Shown here: piece by piece, positions 42,786 to 51,255 of the stretch
Layout: each line of letters starts with the position of its first letter
How positions within the stretch are numbered: position 1 is the stretch's first letter
Assembly: GCA_041744755.1 (NCBI GenBank)
Contig: JBGTKC010000087.1
Coordinates: forward strand, 69,603 to 133,602
DNA length: 64,000 nucleotides
Source: CALDTK01 sp041744755
GTDB lineage: Bacteria; Bacteroidota; Bacteroidia; Chitinophagales; Saprospiraceae
Reading direction: 5' to 3'
The notes under the pieces: model-generated
Told to the model about the DNA's origin: nothing
Databases searched by the model: none
The model's input: the letters and a program-made list of their open reading frames with translations, nothing else
Position numbers and translations under genes: made by a program

Positions 42786-43856
42786 TCACTCCCTCCCCCA
42801 CTCCGCGCCCAGCGCCCCGAGCGCGCCAAACCTCACCTCCCGCCGCACCACGCCCTCCGGCAACTGCCGCGATGAATAGTGCGCGTAAGCCTTGTCGTAA
42901 TACCCCAGTGCTATCTCCGCGGCCGTTCTCAGATCGCCTGCGTCCACAGCTGTGATGGCCCGCTGCGCCCCTTCTAACCCGAGCCGCTTCCGCAAATGGT
43001 GAAAAGTGTCCGCGAGTTGTGCGCGCGGGTAGCGACCGTACTGCGCAACAATATGGTCGAGCCGATCCTCCGTGGGTACGACAATCTCGTAGCGCTTTGC
43101 CGCGGCGAGGGCGTCCACGAGGTGGCTCGGGAGAAAGACTTTCCCGACGTTGCGACTTTCGTTCTCTACCCACACAGGTCGACTTTCGTCAAAACCGGAC
43201 AGGGTTGCGAAGATTAGGTTCTCCGCCTGCTCAGTACTCGGCTGTACGTCCCCGGGCGAGAGCCCGAAGGCCGAACCTTTATGGTTTGCTATGCCCTCGA
43301 GGTCCAGCACCTGCGCACCGGCTCTCGCCAAGGCGTGCAACAGCACCGTCTTACCCGATCCCGTCGACCCGTCCACGACCCTAAAGTCATACGCCAGGTC
43401 GTCGAAGCTTTCACGTACGAAGTGGCGATAGGCCTTGTAGCCACCCTTCAAGCGGTAGACTTCGAAACCCGCGGTGTCCAGTAGCCAGGCCACCGAGCTC
43501 GACCGGGAGCCGCCGCGCCAGCAGTAGACTCCGATGGCGGGTTTTGGCGAAAGCCCTCCTCCACCGGCGCCTTCGCCGCCGCTTGAGAAATCTGCGCTAC
43601 TCAGCGTGGTCGCTCCTTCGACGATCGCCCGCATCTTCGGTCCGACGATGTCGAGCCCGCTCAAGAGTGCCTCCCGCGGGTTGACCTGCTTGTAGAGCGT
43701 CCCGACGGTGGCCCGCTCGGCGTCCGTGAAGAGCGGCAAGGACCTTGCACCGATGAGGTGCCCGAAGCCGAACTCTCCCGGGGAGCGCGTGTCTAGTATC
43801 ACCAGGCCCGCGCGCTGTCGTCCGAGTAGCTCCGCGACTGCTATTTCGTGTATCAC
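42786..43856 (-). CDS. mnmH: tRNA 2-selenouridine synthase (SelU/YbbB)
   Basis: 356 residues. N-terminal rhodanese domain (about 1-135; LVILDTRSPGEFGFGHLIGARSLPLF and the catalytic GVYCWRGGSRSSSVAWLL), then a P-loop domain (DGSTGSGKTVLLHALARAGAQVLDLEGIANHKGSAFG, about 162-198). Replaces sulfur of s2U34 in tRNA with selenium from SelD through a geranylated intermediate. Start is GTG43856, overlapping the glpK stop as GTGA, so glpK-mnmH-selD are probably co-translated. Two GNAA motifs (43181 in GFDESR, 43541 in GLSPK). Confidence 0.92.
   Translation of the reverse strand: MIHEIAVAELLGRQRAGLVILDTRSPGEFGFGHLIGARSLPLFTDAERATVGTLYKQVNPREALLSGLDIVGPKMRAIVEGATTLSSADFSSGGEGAGGGGLSPKPAIGVYCWRGGSRSSSVAWLLDTAGFEVYRLKGGYKAYRHFVRESFDDLAYDFRVVDGSTGSGKTVLLHALARAGAQVLDLEGIANHKGSAFGLSPGDVQPSTEQAENLIFATLSGFDESRPVWVENESRNVGKVFLPSHLVDALAAAKRYEIVVPTEDRLDHIVAQYGRYPRAQLADTFHHLRKRLGLEGAQRAITAVDAGDLRTAAEIALGYYDKAYAHYSSRQLPEGVVRREVRFGALGALGAEWGRE
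43181..43195 (-). repeat. GNAA mini-hairpin motif, copy 23 (GAC/GTC stem)
   Basis: Loop GAAA; sense in mnmH (GFDES). Second independent GAC/GTC variant. Confidence 0.9.
43541..43555 (+). repeat. GNAA mini-hairpin motif, copy 24
   Basis: Stem GGC/GCC, loop GAAA; antisense in mnmH (LSPK). Confidence 0.9.
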
Positions 43857-45346
43857 GCTTCGCTAAACACGCGACACGCCCTGACGGCTCGCTTCCACCC
43901 GGCGTAAAGCTCGTCGACGTAGGCCTCGTCCTGCGAGACCTCGAAGGCCTCAGTGCCGAGGTCGAGGGCGTTGATCTGCTCCAGGGTCCAGATGCCGGCC
44001 CCTAGCCCCGCGAGGAACGCCGCCCCGAGTGCAGTGGCTTCGCCGAATTTGCGTCGCACCACCGTGCGCTGGATCACGTCGGCTTGGAATTGCATCAGCC
44101 AATCGTTCGCCGAGGCGCCACCGTCTACTTTGAGTTCTACGAGGTCCAGGCCGCCGTCGGCACTCATGGCTTCGATCAAGTCTCGGGTTTGGTATGCCAG
44201 GCTCTCGAGCGTGGCGCGCGTGAGGTATCGCCTGTCGGACCCGCGCGTCAGTCCGAACACGGCGCCGCGGGCATGCCCGTCCCAGTAGGGCGCCCCGAGT
44301 CCCGCGAAGGCCGGCACCACGTACACGCCGCCGTTATCGTCCACGCTGCTGGCGATCCCTTCGCTCTCGGCGGCGTCCCCGAAAAGCTTGAGTCCGTCGC
44401 GCAGCCACTGTACGGCCGCGCCGGCCACCAGGATGCTGCCCTCCAGCGCGTAGTGCCGCTCTCGGTTCACGTTCCAGGCGATGGTGGTGAGCAAGCCGTT
44501 GTAACTGCGGCGGGCCTCGGTGCCAGTGTGTAAGAGTAGGAAGCAACCCGTGCCGTAGGTGTTCTTCGCCTGCCCGGGCCTAAAGCAGCGCTGCCCGAAG
44601 AGCGCCGACTGTTGGTCGCCGGCGATGCCGGTGACCGGGATCGCAGCCCCGAAGCTAGCCGCATCCGTTACAGCGATCTCGCCACTACTCGTCCGCACGG
44701 TGGGCAACTCGTTTTGGCGCAAGCCAAATACGTCCATCAGTTCGGCATCCCACTCGCCACTGCGAATGTCGAGCACGAGCGTCCGCGAGGCGTTGGTCTC
44801 GTCGGTGAGGTGAGCCCCGCCCGCGGTCAGCTTGTGGATGAGCCAGGTGTCGATGGTCCCGAGGCGCAAGTCGCCCTCCTCGCGGGCTTTGCGGACCTCC
44901 GGGCGGTGGGCGAGCATCCACTCCCACTTGCTGGCGGTGAAGTACGAATCGACGATGAGCCCCGTGCGCTCGGCGAAGGTCTCGCCCTGGGAGGCGCGCA
45001 GTTCAGCGCAGCGCTCGGCAGTACGCTTGTCCTGCCACACGATGGCGTGTCCGATTGCCTTGCCGCTGCTCGCGCGGTAGGCCACCGCCGTCTCGCGTTG
45101 ATTCGTGATCCCGATGGCCGTGACGTCGGCAATCTGTTTGCCGGCATTCGCCAAAACCTGCGTCACCGTGGCCAGTTGCGCCTCCCAGATCTCCTCGAGG
45201 TCGTGCTCGACCCAACCTGGCCTCGGGTAGTGCTGCGCGAACTCCTGTTGCGCGAGACCTACTAAGTTGGCCTTGCCGTCGAAGAGCAAGCTCCGACAAC
45301 TCGTCGTGCCTGCATCCAAGGCCAGGATTAGGGGTTGCTTGTTCAT
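43853..45346 (-). CDS. glpK: Glycerol kinase
   Basis: 497 residues, the normal length. FGGY kinase: ILALDAGTTSCRSLLFD (about 8-24), YPRPGWVEHDLEEIW, ITNQRETAVAYRASSGKAIGHAIVWQDKRTAE, DSYFTASKWEWML, GDQQSALFGQRCF, NTYGTGCFLLLHTG and KVDGGASANDWLMQFQADV. Makes glycerol-3-phosphate for lipid or energy metabolism. No glpF or glpD adjoins; instead mnmH overlaps its 3' end. The divergent gap to bshC is only 34 bp. GNAA motif at 44711 encodes LRQN; a loop variant occurs at 45143. Confidence 0.94.
   Translation of the reverse strand: MNKQPLILALDAGTTSCRSLLFDGKANLVGLAQQEFAQHYPRPGWVEHDLEEIWEAQLATVTQVLANAGKQIADVTAIGITNQRETAVAYRASSGKAIGHAIVWQDKRTAERCAELRASQGETFAERTGLIVDSYFTASKWEWMLAHRPEVRKAREEGDLRLGTIDTWLIHKLTAGGAHLTDETNASRTLVLDIRSGEWDAELMDVFGLRQNELPTVRTSSGEIAVTDAASFGAAIPVTGIAGDQQSALFGQRCFRPGQAKNTYGTGCFLLLHTGTEARRSYNGLLTTIAWNVNRERHYALEGSILVAGAAVQWLRDGLKLFGDAAESEGIASSVDDNGGVYVVPAFAGLGAPYWDGHARGAVFGLTRGSDRRYLTRATLESLAYQTRDLIEAMSADGGLDLVELKVDGGASANDWLMQFQADVIQRTVVRRKFGEATALGAAFLAGLGAGIWTLEQINALDLGTEAFEVSQDEAYVDELYAGWKRAVRACRVFSEA
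44711..44725 (+). repeat. GNAA mini-hairpin motif, copy 25
   Basis: Stem GGC/GCC, loop GCAA; antisense in glpK (LRQN). Confidence 0.9.
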
Positions 45347-45380
45347 TTTGGGTCCTTCTTTGCCGTGAAGCTAACCGCCT

Positions 45381-47021
45381 ATGACCGTTAAGCCGCCCGT
45401 CCGCGTCGATCTCCTGAGTTTCCGCGAGAGCGGCCAGTTCGCCAACAGAGACATCGCCTACGCTGAAGCGGAACCGACTCTGCTCGCCTTTGCTGCTGCC
45501 GCGCCGACCTTGGAGGCTTTCGCCAAAACGATCTCCGCGCGCCGCGATCAAGCCGTAGACCGGCAAGCCTTGGTCGAGGTCGTCACGACGCAGTACCAGA
45601 CGTATAAGGTCACGCCGCCCGCGGCCCTGGCGCGCCTCGCTGAGTCCAACACCTTCACGGTCGTGACCGCGCACCAGGCCTCGCTGTTCCTCGGACCGCT
45701 TTACTACGTGTACAAAATCTTAAGCGCCGTAAGTCTTGCGCGCCAGCTCAACGACCGCTACCCCGACACGCACGTCGTACCGGTCTTCGTCCTCGGTGCC
45801 GAGGATCACGACCTTGAAGAGATCGACCACACGTTCATCGAAAGCACGCGCATTCACTGGGATGCTCAACAAAACGGGGCTACTGGCGCGATGCAACTCG
45901 ACGGTATCTCGACCGCTCTCGACGAAGTCGCGGCTGCCCTGGGGGACAGTTACGCCGCCCAGCAAGTGGTGAGCATCCTGCGCAAAACCTACTGCGCCGA
46001 CCGGAGCCTTGGCGTGGCGACGGCGGCCTTCGTGGCGGAACTGTTCGTGGACTACGGCGTCGTGGTGGTCAACCTTAATGATCGCCGCTTCAAGCAGGCC
46101 TTCGCGCAGGACATCGCTCGCGAGATACTCGGCCAGGAGAGCCGCGCATTGGTAGAGGCCACGCAGACCGAGCTTCACGCGGCCGGTTTTGCCGCGCAGG
46201 CCTACGTACGAGAGATCAACTTCTTCTACCTCCAAGACGGGCGCCGTGACCGTATCGAGCGCGACACAGAGGGCTTTCGGATCGTCGACACGCGACTGCA
46301 CTTTTCCGAAGCCGAAATGTGCGCCGAGATCGAAGCACATCCAGAGCGTTTTAGTCCTAATGTCGTGATGCGCCCGTTGCTACAAGAGCGGTGTCTCCCC
46401 AATCTCGCCTACGTCGGCGGCGGCGGCGAACTGGCCTACTGGCTCGAACGCCGGCGCCAGTTCGCGCACTTTGGGCTCCCCTTCCCCATCCTCGTGCGGC
46501 GGGACTCGGCCTGGTGGATCGAGGCCACCGCGGTCCGCAGACTCGACAAGCTCGGGCTCCGACCTGCCGACCTGCTCGGTGACCCGGATGCCCTCCTGCG
46601 TCGGTACGTAAAGCATCACCACGAATGCGACCTCAACTTCGCGACCGTCTCCGCGCAGATCAACGGGTTACTTACAGACGTGAGCGAGCGTGCCGCAAGT
46701 GTCGACCCGACGCTGCGCCAGCGACCACTGGCCACGGCCGCTTACGTTGAGAATCGCCTCGCCGACCTCGAGACACGCCTCGTGCGCCTCTTGAAGCGCA
46801 AGCATGAACGCGAGGTGACCCTCATCCGCTCACTCGCACAAGACCTCGTGCCCAATGGCGGACTGCAGGAGCGGCGCGAGAGCTTTCTGCCGCTCTATGT
46901 GCGGTACGGCAAGGCCTTCTTCGACGTCCTGCTCGAGCACTTCGACCCGCTCGCCATGCGGCTCAAAGTCTTTACCGAGGTCCCGGCCGGCTCCCTACCT
47001 TCGCGCCATGCCGAAGGGTAA
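45381..47021 (+). CDS. bshC: Bacillithiol biosynthesis cysteine-adding enzyme BshC
   Basis: 546 residues. Proposed to ligate cysteine to glucosaminyl-malate, the last step of bacillithiol synthesis. Blocks seen: VTAHQASLFLGPLYYVYKILSAVSLARQLN (about 93-122, 'TGQQ..' region with HQ), PVFVLGAEDHDLEEIDHTFI (about 134-153), NLAYVGGGGELAYWLERRRQFAHFGLPFPILVRRDSAWWI (about 339-378) and a C-terminal coiled coil (ENRLADLETRLVRLLKRKHE). Length and order match Bacillus and Bacteroidota BshC. bshA/bshB are not in the window. Its last 14 bp overlap the next gene, whose promoter lies within it. GNAA motif at 45515 encodes AFAKT. Confidence 0.93.
   Translation: MTVKPPVRVDLLSFRESGQFANRDIAYAEAEPTLLAFAAAAPTLEAFAKTISARRDQAVDRQALVEVVTTQYQTYKVTPPAALARLAESNTFTVVTAHQASLFLGPLYYVYKILSAVSLARQLNDRYPDTHVVPVFVLGAEDHDLEEIDHTFIESTRIHWDAQQNGATGAMQLDGISTALDEVAAALGDSYAAQQVVSILRKTYCADRSLGVATAAFVAELFVDYGVVVVNLNDRRFKQAFAQDIAREILGQESRALVEATQTELHAAGFAAQAYVREINFFYLQDGRRDRIERDTEGFRIVDTRLHFSEAEMCAEIEAHPERFSPNVVMRPLLQERCLPNLAYVGGGGELAYWLERRRQFAHFGLPFPILVRRDSAWWIEATAVRRLDKLGLRPADLLGDPDALLRRYVKHHHECDLNFATVSAQINGLLTDVSERAASVDPTLRQRPLATAAYVENRLADLETRLVRLLKRKHEREVTLIRSLAQDLVPNGGLQERRESFLPLYVRYGKAFFDVLLEHFDPLAMRLKVFTEVPAGSLPSRHAEG
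45515..45529 (-). repeat. GNAA mini-hairpin motif, copy 26
   Basis: Stem GGC/GCC, loop GAAA; antisense in bshC (AFAKT). Confidence 0.9.
46996..47003 (+). promoter_or_regulatory. -7 box of DUF6580 gene, inside bshC
   Basis: TACCTTCG, then CGCC and ATG47008. It falls in the last codons of bshC (SLPSRHAEG), so the downstream gene can be expressed independently. Confidence 0.5.
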
Positions 47022-47577
47022 GTTCGTTTTTGTGGCCGTTGTACTGTTGGGTTTCCTCTCGCGCGTGTTGCCGCACCCGCACAACTTCACGCCCATTATC
47101 GCGATGGCCCTGCTCGCGGGTGCTTTCGCTAGCCGGCGGGCCGTCGCGGTTATACTGCCCCTTACAGCGATGCTGCTCAGTGATGTGATTCTTAACAATA
47201 CGGTCTATGCGCAATACCACGACGGGTTTGCGGGCATCGGCGCTGCGCTTGGGAACGGCTTTAGCTACGGCGCGCTGCTGTTGTTGACATTAATTCCGAT
47301 GCTTTTCAGCAAAACGACCCGTACGAAGTGGTCGACCTTGTTTGGCTTCGCGGTCGGCGGCCCGATCTTATTCTTCTTTGTTTCCAACTTCGGCGTTTGG
47401 CTGATGGGTGGGATGTATCCGCCGACTGGCGCAGGGCTGCTGGCGTGCTACGCGGCGGGATTACCGTTCGTGTCGGCTACCTTCTACAGCACGCTTGCCT
47501 ACGGTGCGGTGGGGGCGGCGACGCTGAAAGGTTTTGGCGTAAGCCCTGACACGGGTCGGGAACCTCAGGTAGCCTAA
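47008..47577 (+). CDS. DUF6580 family membrane protein
   Basis: 189 residues with about five helices. N-terminal FVAVVLLGFLSRVLPHPHNFTPIIAMALLAGAFASRR (about 6-41) is the family signature (helix, 'PHPPNFTPI', helix), followed by AVILPLTAMLLSDVIL. Structurally similar to ECF-transporter S components, so vitamin or metal uptake is possible but unproven. Two GNAA motifs: 47301 (minus, stem GCT/AGC, encoding LFSKT) and 47531 (plus, GTAA loop, FGVS). Confidence 0.85.
   Translation: MPKGKFVFVAVVLLGFLSRVLPHPHNFTPIIAMALLAGAFASRRAVAVILPLTAMLLSDVILNNTVYAQYHDGFAGIGAALGNGFSYGALLLLTLIPMLFSKTTRTKWSTLFGFAVGGPILFFFVSNFGVWLMGGMYPPTGAGLLACYAAGLPFVSATFYSTLAYGAVGAATLKGFGVSPDTGREPQVA
47301..47315 (-). repeat. 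GNAA mini-hairpin motif, copy 27 (GCT/AGC stem)
   Basis: Loop GAAA; inner pair T-A. Antisense in the DUF6580 gene (FSKT). Confidence 0.8.
47531..47545 (+). repeat. GNAA mini-hairpin motif, copy 28
   Basis: Stem GGC/GCC, loop GTAA; sense in the DUF6580 gene (FGVS). Confidence 0.9.
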
Positions 47578-47733
47578 AGTAACAATCTTGCGTTGGCACA
47601 GACCAGTTTAACTGACTCCCGCCAATGGGGCTCTATTCGGCGGTATCTCGTGTAGCTTGAATGAGAGCCAGTCGAAAGCCCTAATCACATCCGTGTTAGC
47701 CGTAACTTGCACGTCCTAACCGACCACAACCAC

Positions 47734-48882
47734 ATGACTCAATTCGCCGAGCGCATCGATTCGCTAGACCTCATCCGCACCTCCGCGCGCGATTTTGCCG
47801 AGACCTACATCCGCCCGCACATCATGGAGTGGGACGAGGCGCAGATCTTCCCCCGCGACCTTTTCACCGCACTCGGGGAGCATGGGTTTCTTGGAGTCTT
47901 GGTGCCGACCGAGTACGGGGGCTCCGGACTTGATTATCAGGCCTACATCACGATCATCGAGGAGATCGCCAAGGTCGACCCGTCGATAGGACTCAGTGTG
48001 GCCGCGCACAACAGCCTGTGCACGAACCACATCCTGATGTTCGGATCCGATGAGATAAAAGACAAATACTTGCCGCTGCTCGCCACCGGCGAGAACGTCG
48101 GCGCCTGGGGGCTCACCGAACCCAACACCGGCTCGGATGCCGGTCGCATGAAGACCACCGCCGTACGCGACGGCGACCACTACGTACTGAATGGCGCCAA
48201 GAACTGGATTACGCACGGCAAATCCGGAGAAGTGGCGGTGGTGATCGCGCGCACAGGAGAACTGCTCGACTCCCACGGGATGACCGCCTTCGTGGTCGAG
48301 CGCGGGACCCCGGGTTTCCGGGGCGGGAAGAAGGAGAACAAGCTCGGGATGCGCGCCTCCGAGACGGCCGAAATGATCTTCGAAGATTGCCGCATCCCTA
48401 TTGGCAACCGCCTCGGTGAGGAGGGCCAGGGATTTATCCAAGCCATGAAGATTCTCGACGGCGGACGGATTAGCATCGCGGCGCTCTCGCTCGGGATCGC
48501 CAAGGGCGCCTACGAGGCGAGCGTGGCCTACAGCCAGGAGCGCGAGCAGTTCGGGCAGCCGATATCGGAATTCCAGGCCATCGCCTTTAAGCTGGCCGAC
48601 ATGCAGACTAAGATCTACGCCTCCGAAGCGCTCACGCGGCACGCCGGTGGACTCAAGGACGCCGGGGAGAAGGTAACCAAGATCGGCGCCATGGCCAAAT
48701 TGCTGGCCTCCGAGACCTGCGTCGAGGTCAGCACCGACGCCGTGCAGATCTTCGGTGGCTATGGGTACACGAAGGATTATCCTGTCGAAAAATTCTATCG
48801 CGACTCTAAGCTCTGTACGATCGGCGAGGGCACGAGCGAGATCCAGAAGTTGGTGATCAGTCGGGAGGTGTTAAAGGGTTAG
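47734..48882 (+). CDS. Acyl-CoA dehydrogenase
   Basis: 382 residues from ATG47734, the size of short/medium-chain enzymes. FAD/substrate segments: AWGLTEPNTGSDAGRMKTTA (about 129-148, signature 1), NGAKNWITHGKSGEVAVVIART, GMRASETAEMIFEDCRIP, and signature 2 AVQIFGGYGYTKDYPVEKFYRDSKLCTIGEGTSEIQKLVISR with the catalytic Glu of 'GEGTSEIQ'. It introduces the 2,3 double bond in acyl-CoA, passing electrons to ETF. A TAACTTG box lies 24 nt before the ATG. No other beta-oxidation genes adjacent. Confidence 0.93.
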   Translation: MTQFAERIDSLDLIRTSARDFAETYIRPHIMEWDEAQIFPRDLFTALGEHGFLGVLVPTEYGGSGLDYQAYITIIEEIAKVDPSIGLSVAAHNSLCTNHILMFGSDEIKDKYLPLLATGENVGAWGLTEPNTGSDAGRMKTTAVRDGDHYVLNGAKNWITHGKSGEVAVVIARTGELLDSHGMTAFVVERGTPGFRGGKKENKLGMRASETAEMIFEDCRIPIGNRLGEEGQGFIQAMKILDGGRISIAALSLGIAKGAYEASVAYSQEREQFGQPISEFQAIAFKLADMQTKIYASEALTRHAGGLKDAGEKVTKIGAMAKLLASETCVEVSTDAVQIFGGYGYTKDYPVEKFYRDSKLCTIGEGTSEIQKLVISREVLKG

Positions 48883-48930
48883 GCCCCTGGGACTAGTTCT
48901 CGCTATAGCGTCTCCTGTAGAGCTATCTCT

Positions 48931-51180
48931 TCATTGCACCACCAGTCTCGCCCGACCCGTCGCTACTCCTTTCTCGTCCCTCGTAAGGATTTCGTATACC
49001 CCGGCGGCGAGCGCAACACGGATTACCTCTTCACCGGGCTGGTCGCGCGCGATCAGTTGGCCAAGTGCGCTGTAGATGTCCACGCGTAAATCGGGCGGAC
49101 AATCAAGGATGCGAAATTCTCCATACGCTGGGTTCGGAGCGAGAATTACTTGGTGGAGTAGGGGCGTCCTATCCCGCAGCCCGACCGTCGCATCAATACG
49201 GTACGCCTGCAGCCCGCCGCGCCGATTCCCCATGAGGACCACTGGCAATTGCCGCGTCACGTCAAACCCGATACACGGGTCGAGCTGGTCTCCCGCCCGG
49301 ACCGAGAGTTCAGCGGCGAGCCTGGCCGCACCACCTGCGCCGCGTGGCAGGTCGGAGTAGGCGGCGAGTCGACCGTGTCCGGAGCCTACGTACAACACCG
49401 ATTCGCCAGCCACCGTGGTGAAGGCGGGCCGGCTCAGTGTCGACCCATTGATTCCCGGTGTCCTCAGGTCGATCCGCCCGTAGAACTCATCGTCCGCCGC
49501 AGCGGAGAAGTTGGGCTGGGTACGGGTACCTCGATTCAGGAAGAGGTTAATGTTTCCAGCTCGCTCGCCGATAAGCAAATCTGGCAGCCCGTCGCCATCG
49601 ACGTCTCCAACGGCCGGGGAGGCCTGTACTCCATTGATTTTAAGCAAGGTCTGCAAGGCGAGCTCAAATCTTACGGTGCCGCCACTGCTCACGTTACGCG
49701 CGTAGGTCACCCCGCCGTCGCTGTTGCCAATGAGCAGATCGAGGTCGCCGTCGCCATCCATATCCGCGAGCGCCGGATCGAGGCTGGTCACCGTCGGGCT
49801 GAGGAGTTGGTTGAGTGCTTGGAGCCAGGCCGGACGCTGCTCGGTGCAAGTCTCGCCCTCGCTACACTGGTAGTAGCGCAGGGTGGACTCGCGGTTGGCT
49901 ACGGCGCCCCGGGTGTAGATCGACTCGACGCCGACGATGAGGTCCTCCAGGCCCGCGCCATCGAGCTGCCCCATCGCGAGGTGGGTGCCCGAGCCGTGGT
50001 CGAAGGCCGCCTCCGTGAGGAAGTTGCGTTGCCGCAGCACGAATTGCCCGCCGGGAGTGCGGTCGTAAAGCCAGACGTTTTGGTAGTCGTCGCCAGCGGC
50101 CGGATTACTCGGCGTGACGATGAGAGCCGGGGTGTGGCAGCCGTCGGGGCAGAGGAGATGCTCCAGGAAGTACGCCGCCGGGAAAAAGTCTACGTCGACC
50201 GGGGTCGCGTCTCTAGTTGCGGGCCAGTTCTGAACGAGGGAGGAGAAGTAGTCGGTTTTGCCGGAAGGCGTATTAATGAGTGCCGTGAGGAAGCTCGTCT
50301 GCACATCGCCGACGAGGAGGTCTAGATCTCCGTCGCCGTCTATGTCGTAGCTGCTGAGTGTCGACCCGCCGTGGAGGCCGCCCAGAACCTTCGCGACGGC
50401 GTCCGTGTCGCGCGGCGGATCTGCGAATGGGTTGCCGCAGCCACCCGCCGCCGGGGCCAACAGGAGGTCCGAAGTGAAATTGTCCTCGTAGATCCCGCCG
50501 TAGCAGGTGCTCGCCAATTCGAACCTCAGGTGGTTTTCGGGTTCGGGCCCAACGCCCGTAGCGAGGTTGCGGTAGTAGTACACGAAGCTACCGTTCGGGT
50601 CGAAACTCAAGATGTCGAGGTCGCCGTCGCCGTCGATATCCGCGATGGATGGGATGTCCGTGCGGGCCACGAAGATGAGCTGGTCCCCGCTGTCGGTCCG
50701 GTACCCGAGCACGCTCCCGAGGCGCCCGGGCAGGGTCACCAGCGAAAATTGAAGTCGCCCCCCCCGGCGGGAGCCACGGTAGACGAGCAGGCCCTCCCTG
50801 CCGGTCTCTGAGCTGGACGTAAACAGGTCGGGTACGCCGTCGTCGTCGAAGTCACGAAGTAGGACGAAGTGCTGTGTCGCAGGCCAGTCCCGCACGTAGG
50901 CTGACTTGTCGACATATCCGGAGGCTGGTTCCGCGGACTGTCCGACGGCGAGGTGGACGTCCCCTGCGCGGTCGAAAAGGTAGTAGTCGAGTGCACCGTC
51001 GCCGTCCACGTCCACCCTGCTCACCTGGGGGTTGTTGAGACCGCCGAGCTGCAGCAGGGTCTGACGCACTCCGTCCTTCGTGATTACGGGCTGCCAGTCG
51101 TCCGCAGGCAACAGCGTCAATTGGGCTTTAGCCAGAACTAGCGTTAACGTAGTCGTGACCAGGAGGGCGATTCTGCGCAT
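48931..51180 (-). CDS. Secreted FG-GAP/VCBS-repeat protein with T9SS C-terminal signal
   Basis: 749 residues. Signal peptide (MRRIALLVTTTLTLVLAKAQ) then at least seven beta-propeller repeats with Ca-binding DxDGDGxxD loops (DVDGDGALDYYLFD, DFDDDGVPDLFTS, DIDGDGDLDILSFD, DIDGDGDLDLLVGD, DMDGDGDLDLLIGN, DVDGDGLPDLLIGE). The last ~75 residues (APNPAYGEFRILDCPPDLRVDIYSALGQLI...GVYEILTRD...RARLVVQ) are a type A T9SS sorting domain, so the protein is exported to the surface or medium by the type IX system. Ligand unknown. GNAA motif at 50255 encodes TPSGKTD. Confidence 0.9.
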   Translation of the reverse strand: MRRIALLVTTTLTLVLAKAQLTLLPADDWQPVITKDGVRQTLLQLGGLNNPQVSRVDVDGDGALDYYLFDRAGDVHLAVGQSAEPASGYVDKSAYVRDWPATQHFVLLRDFDDDGVPDLFTSSSETGREGLLVYRGSRRGGRLQFSLVTLPGRLGSVLGYRTDSGDQLIFVARTDIPSIADIDGDGDLDILSFDPNGSFVYYYRNLATGVGPEPENHLRFELASTCYGGIYEDNFTSDLLLAPAAGGCGNPFADPPRDTDAVAKVLGGLHGGSTLSSYDIDGDGDLDLLVGDVQTSFLTALINTPSGKTDYFSSLVQNWPATRDATPVDVDFFPAAYFLEHLLCPDGCHTPALIVTPSNPAAGDDYQNVWLYDRTPGGQFVLRQRNFLTEAAFDHGSGTHLAMGQLDGAGLEDLIVGVESIYTRGAVANRESTLRYYQCSEGETCTEQRPAWLQALNQLLSPTVTSLDPALADMDGDGDLDLLIGNSDGGVTYARNVSSGGTVRFELALQTLLKINGVQASPAVGDVDGDGLPDLLIGERAGNINLFLNRGTRTQPNFSAAADDEFYGRIDLRTPGINGSTLSRPAFTTVAGESVLYVGSGHGRLAAYSDLPRGAGGAARLAAELSVRAGDQLDPCIGFDVTRQLPVVLMGNRRGGLQAYRIDATVGLRDRTPLLHQVILAPNPAYGEFRILDCPPDLRVDIYSALGQLIARDQPGEEVIRVALAAGVYEILTRDEKGVATGRARLVVQ
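50255..50269 (+). repeat. GNAA mini-hairpin motif, copy 29
   Basis: Stem GCC/GGC, loop GGAA; antisense in the FG-GAP gene (PSGKT). Confidence 0.9.
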
Positions 51181-51255
51181 GTGGGCAATTGAGCGGGGCG
51201 ACTGCCGAGGCGCGATTCGCGGAGTCGGCTACCTTACCCCTCCAACACCCCCGCC

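Noticed and set aside
46186..46201. GTTTTGCC-GCGCA-GGC in bshC as a motif copy
   Set aside because: A five-base loop without the GNAA pattern; likely coincidence.
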